Shown here one piece after another: positions 22,201 to 37,010 of a DNA stretch of 64,000 nt. The notes beneath the pieces are model-generated. The model worked only from the letters and a program-made list of their open reading frames with translations. It was not told the origin of the DNA and made no database searches. This DNA comes from Struthio camelus (Eukaryota; Chordata; Aves; Struthioniformes; Struthionidae), in the NCBI RefSeq assembly GCF_040807025.1, contig NC_090942.1:75993987-76057986 (forward strand), given 5' to 3'. Made by a program: the position numbers and the translations under genes. Positions within the stretch are counted from its first letter, which is position 1, and each line of letters opens with the position of its first letter.

Positions 22201-25200
22201 ATCTCCTGCAAAGTAGACAGTCCTACAGTAGTTGGATTCAGCTCTGATAAGCCAGAGACAAGGTTTGTAGGGAGAGGTCATTGTTTTATTAGGCACTATG
22301 ATATGCAAAAAAGGTACCTGAAGTCTTTATAAGTTGTGGTTTTATTTCAGACCTGAAAAAGGTCTTTGTTCGCAAGAGCTTGCCTGTCTTTTTTTTTTCC
22401 CCCCAAAAAATCATTTAGCTGAAAGAATATGCTATCAAAGGCTTCTCAAGCACTTGGATGAATCCTTTTCAAGTTGGTGTAAACTGGCAAAACACCTCTG
22501 CTGTAAATTAATACAGCTCCACTGAATTCCATTAGTAACAACAGAAAATATGGCCCAGAGGATCTGGCATTTCATTACATGTAAAACCTCTGTTAGCTCA
22601 ATACAAACATAGCAAATTATGTTTTCTTAAAGAACAGATGACATCATTAAGATTCGATATGGTCAGATAGGTTTCTCCAGATTGCTTATACAATAAATTG
22701 CTTGTTTGATTTAATTAAGTGATTTCTCTTCCCAGAACGATGGGATTGTTGCACAAGAACGTGCATTGTTTTGAAAAGATGCTGAAATATTCACATCCCA
22801 TTCTGCTAATGTGTCACGACAATAAGAAGGATGCATCACATGTACATTTAACACAAGCTATGCAACATATTATCACAAACAGAAACAGAATGTATTTGAG
22901 GCAAACCTTTATGAGAAAGCTGTGGATAAGCACCATGTTTTCACTGTCAGGAAATGAAAATATTCAATATGACTATCTAGTGGCTAAAGTCATGATCCTC
23001 CAATTAAATGTGTTAAAAAGTGAAGATGAATTCAGCCCATTTGGCATTTTATATCCTCAAGTAGTATCTTTGGAAGGCCTAATTGGAAATCAAAATATGT
23101 TATGTAAGTTCTCTGATATGAATTCAATGATGGCAAATAAAGAGATCTTTACTTTCCTTCAGAAATAAATCCATTCAAAGGCAACACCAACAAGGTACTA
23201 AAAAAAGTCTGAAAACAAAACTGTAAATCAAATTCTTCATTGCCAAACAAACATCCCAATCATTTCGACATTGTTGTTGGGGGTTTTTTTGTTTTGTTTT
23301 CTGGGGGTTTTTTTAAGTGGTCTTTTTTTTCTCCAACAGAATTGACCTCTGTGCAGAATTGTGGGGCAAGATTTTCAAATTATCAAATAATTATTGTGAA
23401 GCAAATGTTCTTTGACTCATATAAATTAGCATTGTGCTGAGGCTGTTATCGCAGGAGAGCTTAGGGTACTGGCTTCAATGAAGCTGTGGAGTTTGGAGGA
23501 TCTTCCAAATGAAATCCATCAAGAGAAGACAGATTTTTAGAAAAGTCTTAATCTATTTACTACATAGTTATTATTAATTGTTCACTATTAATAGTAGTTG
23601 TCTGCTATTAGACGCTACCCATGCAAACATAGCTGAACTTCCCTGCAGGAGTTACTTATGCCTCTAATACAATAAGCCACATTCTGAACAGGCTATAAGC
23701 AGTCAGATATTTTTTAAAAATACCTTTTTTATTAATAGAAATTAATATGTGGCGTATTGACATTTATCCTGTTTAAGACATTTTCTATCATTTTAACTGA
23801 ATAAAGAGATGTTCATGCTATGGATTATTATATAATAATTCAGCATTCAGCTCAATTGTTACCATGTTGCACGTTCACTGACCCAGCACATTCATTTGCA
23901 TGCATGTATATTAGTTGTTTTGACATATAAATACTTTACATAGTTACCCTTTGGATAAAAGGTATAAATAAGTGATCAAGAGTGCCATCAAGTACTCTCT
24001 GTAAGGCTATCTCATAGCTGTTCTCATGACAGTTCTTAACTCTCCCTTTAATTTATTTCAGGGTTTTCAGGCTGTACCAGCTTACATCCATAAATATCAC
24101 TTAAATGTGCAGTAAAATATTTAACCATGTAACTAAGGAGCTAACGTAGTGCAGTGTAAATGATATGGTCCAGAACCACCACCCTTCGCTATCACAGCTG
24201 CACACCCTCCAATGCTGGATATGCTTTGAAAAGCAGAAAGATACAGATTCCTGTTTACCAGTTATGTGTCTTTTTGTTGTACCAGCTAGATTAGATCCTT
24301 CCTCTTTCCGCAGTACAGGCTATGACCATTAGGTCCCCTCCGTCAGAGGCAGGAACCTGAAGATCTGAGAGGTTCTACATATTGTAGATTTTCATGGCTG
24401 AATCATTCTGGTTTGGGGCCATCTACTTCTCCAGGTCCCACCACAGCATCGGAGATCAGAGGGCTCTGAGTTGCCAGTTATCCTGTGATATGATCTTAAA
24501 GAAGACGGGAGGTGGCATCTATCTTCCATCAAAGGCATATTTTAATGTAACATCCACTTTGCAGCCGGCAGAATTCACTGCTATAAAAATCACCCACAGA
24601 CAGGGAGAGTACAAAGAAGATTCTTGGAGATGTAAAAAAATTTCACAGCTCTATTTCAAAAATTAGAAGAAAAATCCCCTTCAGCTGGGGACAGGGCCCT
24701 CTGAGGTAGCTCCAGGCTTCTCAGGAGTGCAGACGAAATTAAATTATGCTATTTTAAGGCTGAAGCCAGCCACAAACCTTCCTGCTCCTGCTACAGGAGA
24801 GAAAAAAGCAGAGCTTGAACAAGACCTGGAAAGAAAAATCCTTGAAACCTGGCTTTTGCTCCAGCTACCAGCAGAGAAGAAGGGGAGGAGAAATGGCAGC
24901 TATTGCTTGTCCCAGTCCCAGCAATAGGCTCACATGTCCTCTCTCTGTGCCTAGGTCTCCAGATTTCTGGCACAGGAAAAGGAGGTAGCGACTGTTCCTC
25001 TGTCTCCAGCCCTTTGCTGCCTAAGGCAACTTCGCCTGTTCCTAGAGCCAACTCTTAGGCTATGGCTACACTACTAAATACAATGGGCCAGAGCCTGTTC
25101 TCTGCCCTGAGAAAACTGTGCAGCAGGTTAGAAGGCTGCAGGAAGCCCTAAGCTGTGTTTTCACTTGCCAGCAAACTCAAACCATGATGCCTCCATCTGA

Positions 25201-28200
25201 TGGCAGATCATAAGTTTGGTGAAGAGTGGGGAGAGGAGTGTCCACGTCTCCGCCAGCTGGAGGAGGCAAAAAGGCATTCTCGTCCCTATTCACCCTGTTC
25301 AGGGATCTGCCTGCCTCCCGCTCTGTGAACTCAGAAATGTGAATCATCATAAACAGATGGATCTGCAGCCAGTTTTCCCAGAAAAAAAAAAAATCATTAG
25401 GGAAATATATAGCACATTGGCCATAGAGAAGAAGCGCTTATGGAAAAAAATGCTATTGCAATACAGCTACAGACTTATTCTAACCATGTTCTGCCCACCT
25501 GGAAACTGTTTTACATCCTTTCCATAAATTATGATATGGGAAGCAAAGAAACCCCAAATCTGAACTGGCTTATTCCCAGAGCTTTGGAGGAAACAGCTGT
25601 CCCAGGAAGGAACATATAACATGGCAGACGTACTTCAGAGTATCAAACACCAAAAAGAAGGTAACACTACTGTGACTCTTGTCATCTCACCCTTTAGCAG
25701 AGACTGACTGGAGAAGTCACAGATGTGGTGTATTTCTGTACTTTGAGCTAAAGCATTTTAAACTGAAAGACGTAAGAGCTAATATCTTCTGTGTACTGAA
25801 AAAACAGAGGATTTCCTAACTTTGCCAGACAGGGATACCATGACCTAAAAAGCGGATGGGGCAAAAGACGTGCCAGTACTTCTGTGATAAAGGTGTTGTG
25901 ACAGGCTGAGCCTCTGTAGTGCTGAGGTTCAGCCAAGTTGAGCCTTTGTTTTCAGCCTGTGCTATTAACTAGGGATTTGGGAAAAAACAAACACAGCTAA
26001 AATTAAAGACAAAAACAGAGAGATGGACAAGTAGAGTAGGGATGCAAAAATCTTGGTGGGTTTTACGCAAGGGTGTAGTATGATACTGTCATTTCTAGAG
26101 GGAAATGAGGCGAGGACTTATGGCAGAGAGTGAGAATAAGGTATATTTTGGAACAAAAGGCATTTCTTTAACCACCCCTTTCTTGGCACATGCACGTCCC
26201 TGGAGCAGAGGTGGAGTTAGGGAACTGGAGGTTAAAGATGTTGGATTTCATAAATCAGATCACTTTTCTCTCCTTTCCCCCCACCGCCCTGCTCTGCTGA
26301 CTGTGCCAGAGGCCAGGCCGGCAGCCCCGGCTCGAAGGGATTCGCCGGCTGCTCTCTCGCACTGTGGGACTGCGTGCATTTCCCCAAAACCCTGTCCTGA
26401 TACGTGCTCAGCTGCCAGGTGAACCTCGAAAGGACAGCACCACATCCTCAGAGACACCACCGAGTATCTCCCAATCCATCTCCTCGTAGCTCCTTGCAGA
26501 GAGTCAGAAAATACTCAGCTGCCAGTGACAAACGTGCCAGACCCCATGTCAGCGATGGAAGCACCATAAAGAGATTTACAGAACTGACAACGTATCCCCA
26601 GCTGTGCTGAGGGACGCTGGTCCTCACCCCTTAGCCTGGTGCTCACAGAAAAGTCAGAGCGCCAGCTTTCCCCTTGGTGGCGCGTGGCAGAAGTGCTACC
26701 CGTCGAACAGGGCAGACACAGGTGAGGGCACCCAAGAACGAAGCTTGACGCCCTACTGCCGCAGCCGTACAAATGCAACGCTCTGCACCCGGGGTGGTTT
26801 CTGCACAAGCAACCTCTGCCTCCGTTTCTTCAGCATAGGAGCGTCGAAGACACATATATGCAGGCACTGGTTCCACACAGTCTTTTGTCAAAGCTTTGTG
26901 GCACAAGACCATTACAGTGACAGAGAAAGCTGAAAGAAATGGCTGTTCCTCCAAAGAGTGGCTAAGATCTCATCGACATGAATCATTTCCAAACCAGATA
27001 GTTTTAATGGCAAACAATCACCCTGCCACCAAACCACAGGACAGCTACGAACCTCACTATGCAACTTAGGTAGTACAGTGCAAGGGGCAGCAGCTACATG
27101 TATTTTAATGATGAGGGCTATTTTTGTCCTGCTGCTCTTGCGTAAGACAGAAGAAAGCTGGTTCAGGGTAACAGATGCCCTTAGTTTGCAGTTTCTGTTC
27201 TTTCATCTTTGATGGATCTACTGCCCCTTCAGCCGGGGACGCGCTCATCCATGCTGTCCGAATATGGTTTATCTATCAGCTTTGTGTCTTTGTGGAAGCC
27301 GCGTGCTGAGCACGTGACATCTCTGGAGGCCTGCAAAGTCAGCCTATCTCTAAGCTAAGATTAGAATTTCAAACAAAACTGGTAGGATTTTCTGAAAGGG
27401 CTGGACACAGCTATGATGTGGAAATTTCAGATTCATGAAATCTAAGCACACTATTTAATCCTTTTTAGATGGTTCTAATTGTAAAGTGATATTTACCATA
27501 ATATCAGTAATTCTTGTGGGTGGAGGGGAAAGGAAACAGCAAGAAGGGAGAAGCATGATGGGCCATAACAAAACTGGATCCAAAATCGATATCAATTCTG
27601 ATCATTTATTCACTCAAAAGATTCTGCTCACAACACTCAGACACTGCCCTCCTTACAAAAAAGGGTTAGGAGACATTTTGGGAGATTTTCCCAGCCATTA
27701 TATAAATCTCAGACTTGCAAGTACATATGGCAACTAAGCAAGTATTTAAAAGGGCAAAGAGCAACATTTTTGGTAGCTGTCCTTCTCTGCAGCATATTCG
27801 TGTGCTGTAGCTTGGGGATGCGTATGCTGTGCTCAAAATCTTGCCTAACATTCAGCCTGGAAGAGGGGATGATTATTGTTAATCTTGCTCCTGATCTTTG
27901 CATCCCAGCAGTGCCCCAGTCATGGTCCAGGAGGCTTCCTCTAATGCTCATCGCAAGCTGTATCAGTGGAGGAAGACATCCATCCCTTTCGGATAGAGGG
28001 AAGGCCTTGCAGTACTAAAAAGATGGAGATAGAAAGATAGCACTTTATGAGCCTTTTTCTTCCAATGAAAGGGGGAAATGACGTATAACTTCTGCATATC
28101 GCATGCTGAGACCCCTTCCTATCTCAGCTGTGAAAAATCAGGCCTCTGCACAGTGCACACAGTTAAGGGGGAGGAAATTGCCAAGTTGCTGGGAGCTCGG

Positions 28201-30260
28201 AGGGGTCTCCGGCAGTGCAGAGAGCAAGGAGAGCCTCTGTTGCACGTGACCTGCTTTAGGAAGCTACCTCCTTGGCTCCTTGCTCCCACCTGCCCTGTCA
28301 GACAGTTTTGATCCCTCTTGCAACAGGGACTGCAAATCTGGCAGCGCTCTGGCCAAGGGGGAAGAACTTCCAGTGGCTGGTCCCTCTCAAAGCAATAGTT
28401 TTTTGTTTTTTGTTTTTTGTTTTTTGTTTTTTGTTTTTTGTTTTTTAAGGTAAAATTCCCATTTGTGCAAAGCAATTGTTGCTTAACCATGGTGTTTTCA
28501 GCTCCAGTTCTGTCTCTCAGTGTTTTACTGCCCTCATGCATACAGCTATAGATTTCAATAATAACCTTAAAGGAGACTACGCAATTGATGACTGGACATG
28601 AATTACTTTGAGATAGAAGCAAAATAATGGAACTGAAGGTCTTTATAAAAAAGGAGGCGGGTTTCCACATAGTATCCAGACTGTTCTTTATTTTCTTGAA
28701 ATGCAGCTAGCTACCATACTGGGAATGCAGCTACCAATCTTGTTTCCAGCACTAGCATGGAATAAATACTTCAGAGGAGCTAGAAGGGGGATGGGCAAAA
28801 AAAAAAAGGAAAGGAAGGAAAAGGAAAGGATATTTTTGCATGCATATGAAATTAGTTATTTCCAATGGTTTTGCCCAAGTCGGATGTACTTTTGGAGACT
28901 ATCTACAAAAAACTACATCAAACAAATGTATCAACCCTCCCCGCGACCAGTCTCTCCCACAGCATTTGAAGCAGTATAATGTACTCAGCTCTCAAAGCCG
29001 AGCCTAGGAGGTGCCACAGTCGGAAACGGTGACTCTCATCTTGTAGATACCCACCCAAGTGATCTGATGTATTTGTACTCAGCATCTGGCTAGAAGCTAA
29101 AGGAGCTGTTTTAGATTCTGCTTTTTCAAACTGGATCTAGTGGTCTGCTTAATTTTAAGCACAAATGTTTAGCTAATTGCCAAATACGACTGGGGCTTTG
29201 AGCCTGCATCTTCTCTAACTACTGGGTGTTTGGTATTAAAAAAGGATATTGCAAGAAAAGTTTCCCCATCTGTTTGAAGTTGAGCATGTGCACGCGTTCT
29301 CCAGGACAGCTATCTTCAGCGAGCGGATTAGAGTGCCTTTCAGATGCGCCTTCTAAACTTTTCAAAGCCTGAATATGCTTAAAAACTTCCTGGCTGCAGC
29401 AAGCCTGTGAAGTGTTTCTATCTTTCTCTAGTTTACAAAGAGAAGTAATGTTATATGTTCCATACCAATTTTATGCTGTGGAAGTCATTCTCTCAAGCCA
29501 TGCACAGAAAACCTTAGAAACCTCCTTCCCGTACACACACACACATTCCTTGGGCATGGAGGAGTTAATCTGACACAATGACTTCTAGAGCACTTTGCTT
29601 CATTAAAAATCTAAATTTAGACCTTTTCATAAAGTTGATGTACTGTTTATTCTTCCTACTACAAATCCAATGACTTTGGAAAAAAAAAGCTGCAATTTCC
29701 AAGAATGCAAGTTTCCATTAAACACAAGAAGTTGAGAAATTGCCAGAATTGTAAACCTCGACCTGTGGGAAAAAGAATGAACTTCTGTGATTTCACTGTT
29801 TATTTTTCAACATTGTGCATAGTTTCTCCTATACCCATCTCATATGCCAATACCCATCTGTCAATGCCCATTATACCAGCTGAACATTGCAAGGGGTCTG
29901 ACTCAGTGCCCGTCCAAGCTAACAGGAGTTTTGTACTGCTAAAAGGAAGGTCTTGTCCTTTCTTTTTTTGTCCTTCCAGAAACAGTAATTAAGTTTGTCA
30001 AAAGCTGCAAAGGCCATGCGATTCTGGCTTTGGTCCTCCGCAGTTTTATGCAGGCGCTTAGTTTTCTGCCTGTGAGTTTTCTCAGATCCGAGGTAAGGTA
30101 AAGTTAAAAAGGTGAAACCCTTGGCTGGCCAGAGGAAGCAAGCAAGCGTGCTGCAGTCCTGCTGCGGTCGGTTGCTTCGTACATCGGCACAGAGCCGGCG
30201 CTCCACGCAGGCAGCGGGTCTGAGCAGCTTGCCCTCCAGGCGGATCCTGGCCTGGCGGAT
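19260..30260. other. intergenic region between ABCC9 and KCNJ8
   Basis: About 11 kb with no gene I can support. It contains a short 53-bp-period partial duplication (19741-19818, CCAAAGCCATTAC...GGAGTAAGAAT twice), pyrimidine-rich DNA at 20400-20680, an unexplained 142-codon frame at 22740-23168, a GC-richer patch at 26270-26850 and a perfect (TTTTTTG)n array at 28399-28446. Regulatory elements for the two KATP genes would be expected here, but I cannot point to one. Confidence 0.6.
28399..28446. repeat. (TTTTTTG)n heptamer array
   Basis: Six perfect TTTTTTG units followed by six T. All copies are identical, so the array is young or slippage-maintained. On the other strand it reads CAAAAAA. 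Confidence 0.97.
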
Positions 30261-30261
30261 C

Positions 30262-30360
30262 CAAAACAAAAATGAAAACCAAAACAAAAACGAAAACGAA
30301 AACAAAACAAAACAAAAAACAAAACAAAACAAAACAAAAACCAAACCAAAACAAACAAAG
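30262..30360. repeat. (AAAAC)n microsatellite, imperfect
   Basis: A-rich tract of AAAAC, AAAACG and AAAAAC units immediately upstream of the KCNJ8 CpG island. It is the cause of the long low-complexity open frames seen on both strands here. Confidence 0.95.
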
Positions 30361-30477
30361 CCAGGCTTGGAAGTTTGCTGGATCAAGCCTAAACTATGGC
30401 TGCAGCACGTTGAATCCCCTGATCGCCCGATCGGCCGCAGGTAGCCGTGTCCTTCCAGTGCGGGGCAGGGCGTGCAC

Positions 30478-30630
30478 GGGTGAGCGTGAATGTGTGCGAG
30501 AGCGTGTGTGCGTGCGCGGGGGAGCGCGCGTGGGTGTGCGAGCGTGTGAGCGCGGGTGTGCGTGCACGTGTGTGAGCCTGTGTGCATGTGTGTGTGTGAG
30601 AGCGTGTGTGCACGTGTGCGTGGGTGTCAC
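30478..30630. repeat. GT/GC alternating purine-pyrimidine tract
   Basis: About 150 bp of degenerate GTGTGYG-type sequence with GCGCGCG and GCACGTGTG stretches, directly 5' of the GC boxes of the putative KCNJ8 promoter. Alternating purine-pyrimidine DNA with CG and TG steps is the classic Z-DNA-forming sequence class. Confidence 0.85.
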
Positions 30631-30639
30631 GGGGGCCGG

Positions 30640-30685
30640 GGCCGCCCCCCCCCCCGCTCCGCCCCGCCGCCGCCGCCGCGCTGCG
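30640..30685 (+). other. KCNJ8: candidate 3' end of KCNJ8 noncoding exon 1
   Basis: CGCTGCG followed by GTGAGTGG at 30686 is the best splice-donor match in the CpG island (full GTGAGT). Mammalian KCNJ8 has a 5' noncoding exon, and the next acceptor is at 31487, which would give an 802-bp intron. The left boundary given is arbitrary. Weaker donor candidates exist at 30093 (GTAAGG) and 30442 (GTAGCC). Confidence 0.35.
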
Positions 30686-31487
30686 GTGAGTGGCGGCGGG
30701 GGCGCGGAGCCGCCCCCCTCTCCGGGGCGGGGGGGGAGGCTGTGGGAGGACGCGGCGGGCCAGGCGGCCCCTTTGCAGCGCCGGCAGCCGAAAGCGCCGC
30801 TTTCGCTTTCGGGAGCCTTCCGTCACTCGCCTTCCGGGGGACAAAGCCTGGGAAAAAGGGAGGATTTCTCCGCCTCATCCTGGAAAGCGAGGAGAACTTG
30901 GGAAGGGGAAAGCTGGACGCCCGCTCCGGGGCCGTGGGGGGGGGGGTCCTGTTCCCTGCCTCCCGCACTGACGGCGCAGCCACGGCGTGTCATGCTCTCG
31001 GGGCACTGGGCACAGTGGCTTTTCGGTGGGGCTCCTGGCTGCACTGCGGGGCTACAGCCAGAAGAAATTACTCCCCGAGGTCTCTCCACGGTCTAGCTCT
31101 GGTCTAAAACAGACGAGTCAGATGCTGCCGATCCCGAAGTGTGCGAGTAGCTGAGCGCTCCGTGCTGCGGCACCCACCTGGGCACAGCTGTTTTGCGGAG
31201 AAGCAGCCCGAGGAACCGACTTGTCCTATGGCATGTTACTTCAGACCAAGTCTGCGAGATTTATTCTGCAGCCTGCCTCGCTGCAAGAAGTGTCAAAGTA
31301 GCACATTTTGTTTCTGCTGGGAGCCAATACCAATTGGTCATATGAAAATCATGCTCTGAAATAGTGAGGGCGCTGCAGAATAATCACACAGCAACCTTTA
31401 CTGTAATGGTTGTTGGCACAGGGGTACCAAGGGCTTCTCGCTGCGATGCAGAGGTGGCAAATCTGACCACGTTCTCTCTTTTCACAG
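30686..31487 (+). other. KCNJ8: putative KCNJ8 intron 1
   Basis: This runs from the candidate donor GTGAGT to the acceptor TTCTCTCTTTTCACAG, which has a good pyrimidine tract. Its first half is still CpG island. Confidence 0.4.
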
Positions 31488-31571
31488 GGTACAGAGTGAG
31501 ACCTGCAAAGACGTGCTAGAGGGACCATCCCCCACTTGGCATCCCGCTAGGTGGACTATGGTGGCAGGAAG
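31488..31571 (+). other. KCNJ8: KCNJ8 5' UTR part of exon 2
   Basis: 84 bases between the acceptor and the start codon. An in-frame TAG at 31548-31550 shows the reading frame opens just before the start. An out-of-frame ATG is present at 31558. Confidence 0.7.
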
Positions 31572-31773
31572 ATGCTGGCTCGGAAGAGTATTATTCCTGA
31601 GGAGTATGTGCTGGCACGGATCGCTGCGGAGAACCTGCGCAAGCCGCGGATCCGGGACCGGCCGCGCAAAGCCCGCTTCATCGCCAAGAACGGGGCATGC
31701 AACCTGGCGCACAAGAACATCCGTGAGCAGGGACGGTTCTTGCAAGACATTTTCACCACGTTGGTGGACCTGA
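31558..31773 (+). promoter_or_regulatory. KCNJ8: out-of-frame upstream ATG/uORF overlapping the KCNJ8 start
   Basis: GACTATGG places A at -3 and G at +4, a stronger initiation context than the main start (AAGATGC, A at -3 but C at +4). The frame is open for 71 codons and ends at TGA 31771-31773, well inside the Kir6.1 coding region. It begins 14 nt before the main ATG. It is the only other ATG in this exon upstream of the main start. If used it would lower Kir6.1 translation. Whether it is conserved is unknown. Confidence 0.5.
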
Positions 31774-31936
31774 AGTGGCGTCACACGCTGGTCATCTTTA
31801 CTATGTCCTTCTTGTGCAGCTGGTTGCTCTTTGCCATGATGTGGTGGCTGGTGGCTTTCGCCCATGGGGACATGGACCCAAGCATTGAGTGCACTACAAA
31901 CAGCACCAAGTGGACACCGTGCGTGACGTGTGTCAG
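31572..31936 (+). CDS. KCNJ8: KCNJ8 coding exon 2, Kir6.1 N-terminus, M1 and turret
   Basis: Kir6.1 is the inward-rectifier pore subunit of vascular KATP channels. This exon encodes residues 1-121 plus two bases of Arg122. The start [20 protein letters not shown] is the conserved Kir6.1 N-terminus; ATG 31572 is the first in-frame ATG after the TAG at 31548. [11 protein letters not shown] (49-59) is the slide-helix region, with Arg51 at the Kir6.2 Arg50 ATP-site position. Residues 71-97 form helix M1. The turret (about 98-121) contains Asn110-Ser-Thr, a glycosylation sequon, and Cys107, Cys117 and Cys120. Cys117 aligns with the conserved pore disulfide cysteine; the other two look extra. The donor GTAAAG splits codon 122. 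Confidence 0.98.
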
Positions 31937-36203
<4,267 letters not shown>

Positions 36204-37004
36204 TATTCAGCTTTATGCAAGGTTGGGGGCTTCAAAAAGAGGAGGCACTCATAGTGTTTTGTTTAAATTTTCTTCTACTGAAGAAAATGAGATTATGATG
36301 CGGAACAGAACTCTACAGGAACTATTTATTCTACTAATTACTGAAAGCACCACCTAATGGCATTAGGAAACACTCTAGCACTTAGTGTATGAATTAATAA
36401 AAAAAGGCACGTACACCAAAGAGAACACAGTTCACCCATGGAATATAGTAGGTATTTATACATGTTTTAATGGCATGCTGTTTTTTTTTAAATCGCATTT
36501 TTCCTATCAAGGGACCCTTTCCTATCTTCTCCTGCTGTCTGTCGCAAAATGTGTTTTTCTTTCTGTGTAACTAAGTGACCCACCTCCAGGCAGAAGTGAG
36601 TGCATTTTCAAAACTGCTGGGCATCAAAAGGTCCCACAGACTTTGTGGTGAATATTTGGATATCTATCTTTTGGGGATGAATTCCTCATTCTCTTGAAAT
36701 GAGTAGCTAAATTCCTCAGTGGTTTCACTGGAGAAGAGCCAGGATTTTACCTTCAGCTTTGCAGATCTTTTGTTTCCATTGGTTTATGGCAGTCTTTGGG
36801 AGAGAAGTTCAAGTCAGCTGAACCAAACCGACCCCGTACGGGAGAGCTGAGCTCCACTGTGGTGTCCTTGTGGGCCGCACCCGGAGGGCAAGAAGCACTG
36901 CTGGAGTACAATGTGCATTTGTAATGCAGCTACAACTCAAGATGAGAAACTCAAGTCTGTCTTGCTGCCAAATGAGAATCCATTTCGCTAAATTATTCAA
37001 GTTG

Positions 37005-37010
37005 AATAAA
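37005..37010 (+). terminator. KCNJ8: candidate KCNJ8 poly(A) signal, proximal
   Basis: AATAAA followed within about 10-25 bases by CTTTTTTAGTGTTCTCTTCC, a U/GU-rich downstream element. This is the best-formed site after the stop. Confidence 0.5.

Larger units (their letters stand above)
30430..31140 (+). promoter_or_regulatory. KCNJ8: CpG island, putative KCNJ8 promoter
   Basis: A dense CpG cluster, highest at 30640-30830, in an otherwise CpG-poor window. GC boxes are visible as GCTCCGCCCCGCC (30656-30668) and CGGGGCGGGG (30723-30732), candidate Sp1 sites. No TATA box is apparent. It lies 0.4-1.1 kb upstream of the KCNJ8 start-codon exon on the same strand, as expected for the promoter and noncoding exon 1. 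The start site itself cannot be fixed. Confidence 0.75.

Noticed and set aside
28399..28446. Regular array that could be mistaken for CRISPR repeats
   Set aside because: The units are contiguous with no spacers; a simple microsatellite in a vertebrate genome.
28119..28670. 183-codon minus-strand frame
   Set aside because: Contains the heptamer array (KKQKTKN repeats) and shows no recognisable protein.
29919..30983. Minus-strand frames of 118-222 codons
   Set aside because: Repeat-derived (HTHTHTCTHA and FCFVLFCF text) and GC-rich; no conserved domain.
30272..31107. Long open frames (up to 274 codons) on the + strand over the CpG island
   Set aside because: They run through AAAAC and GT repeats and GC-rich DNA with few stops. 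Lysine/asparagine and then cysteine/valine low complexity, no family.
31551..31571. Possible N-terminal extension of Kir6.1 from GTG at 31551
   Set aside because: No ATG in the extension; the conserved Kir6.1 start is MLARKS at 31572 and a TAG immediately precedes 31551.
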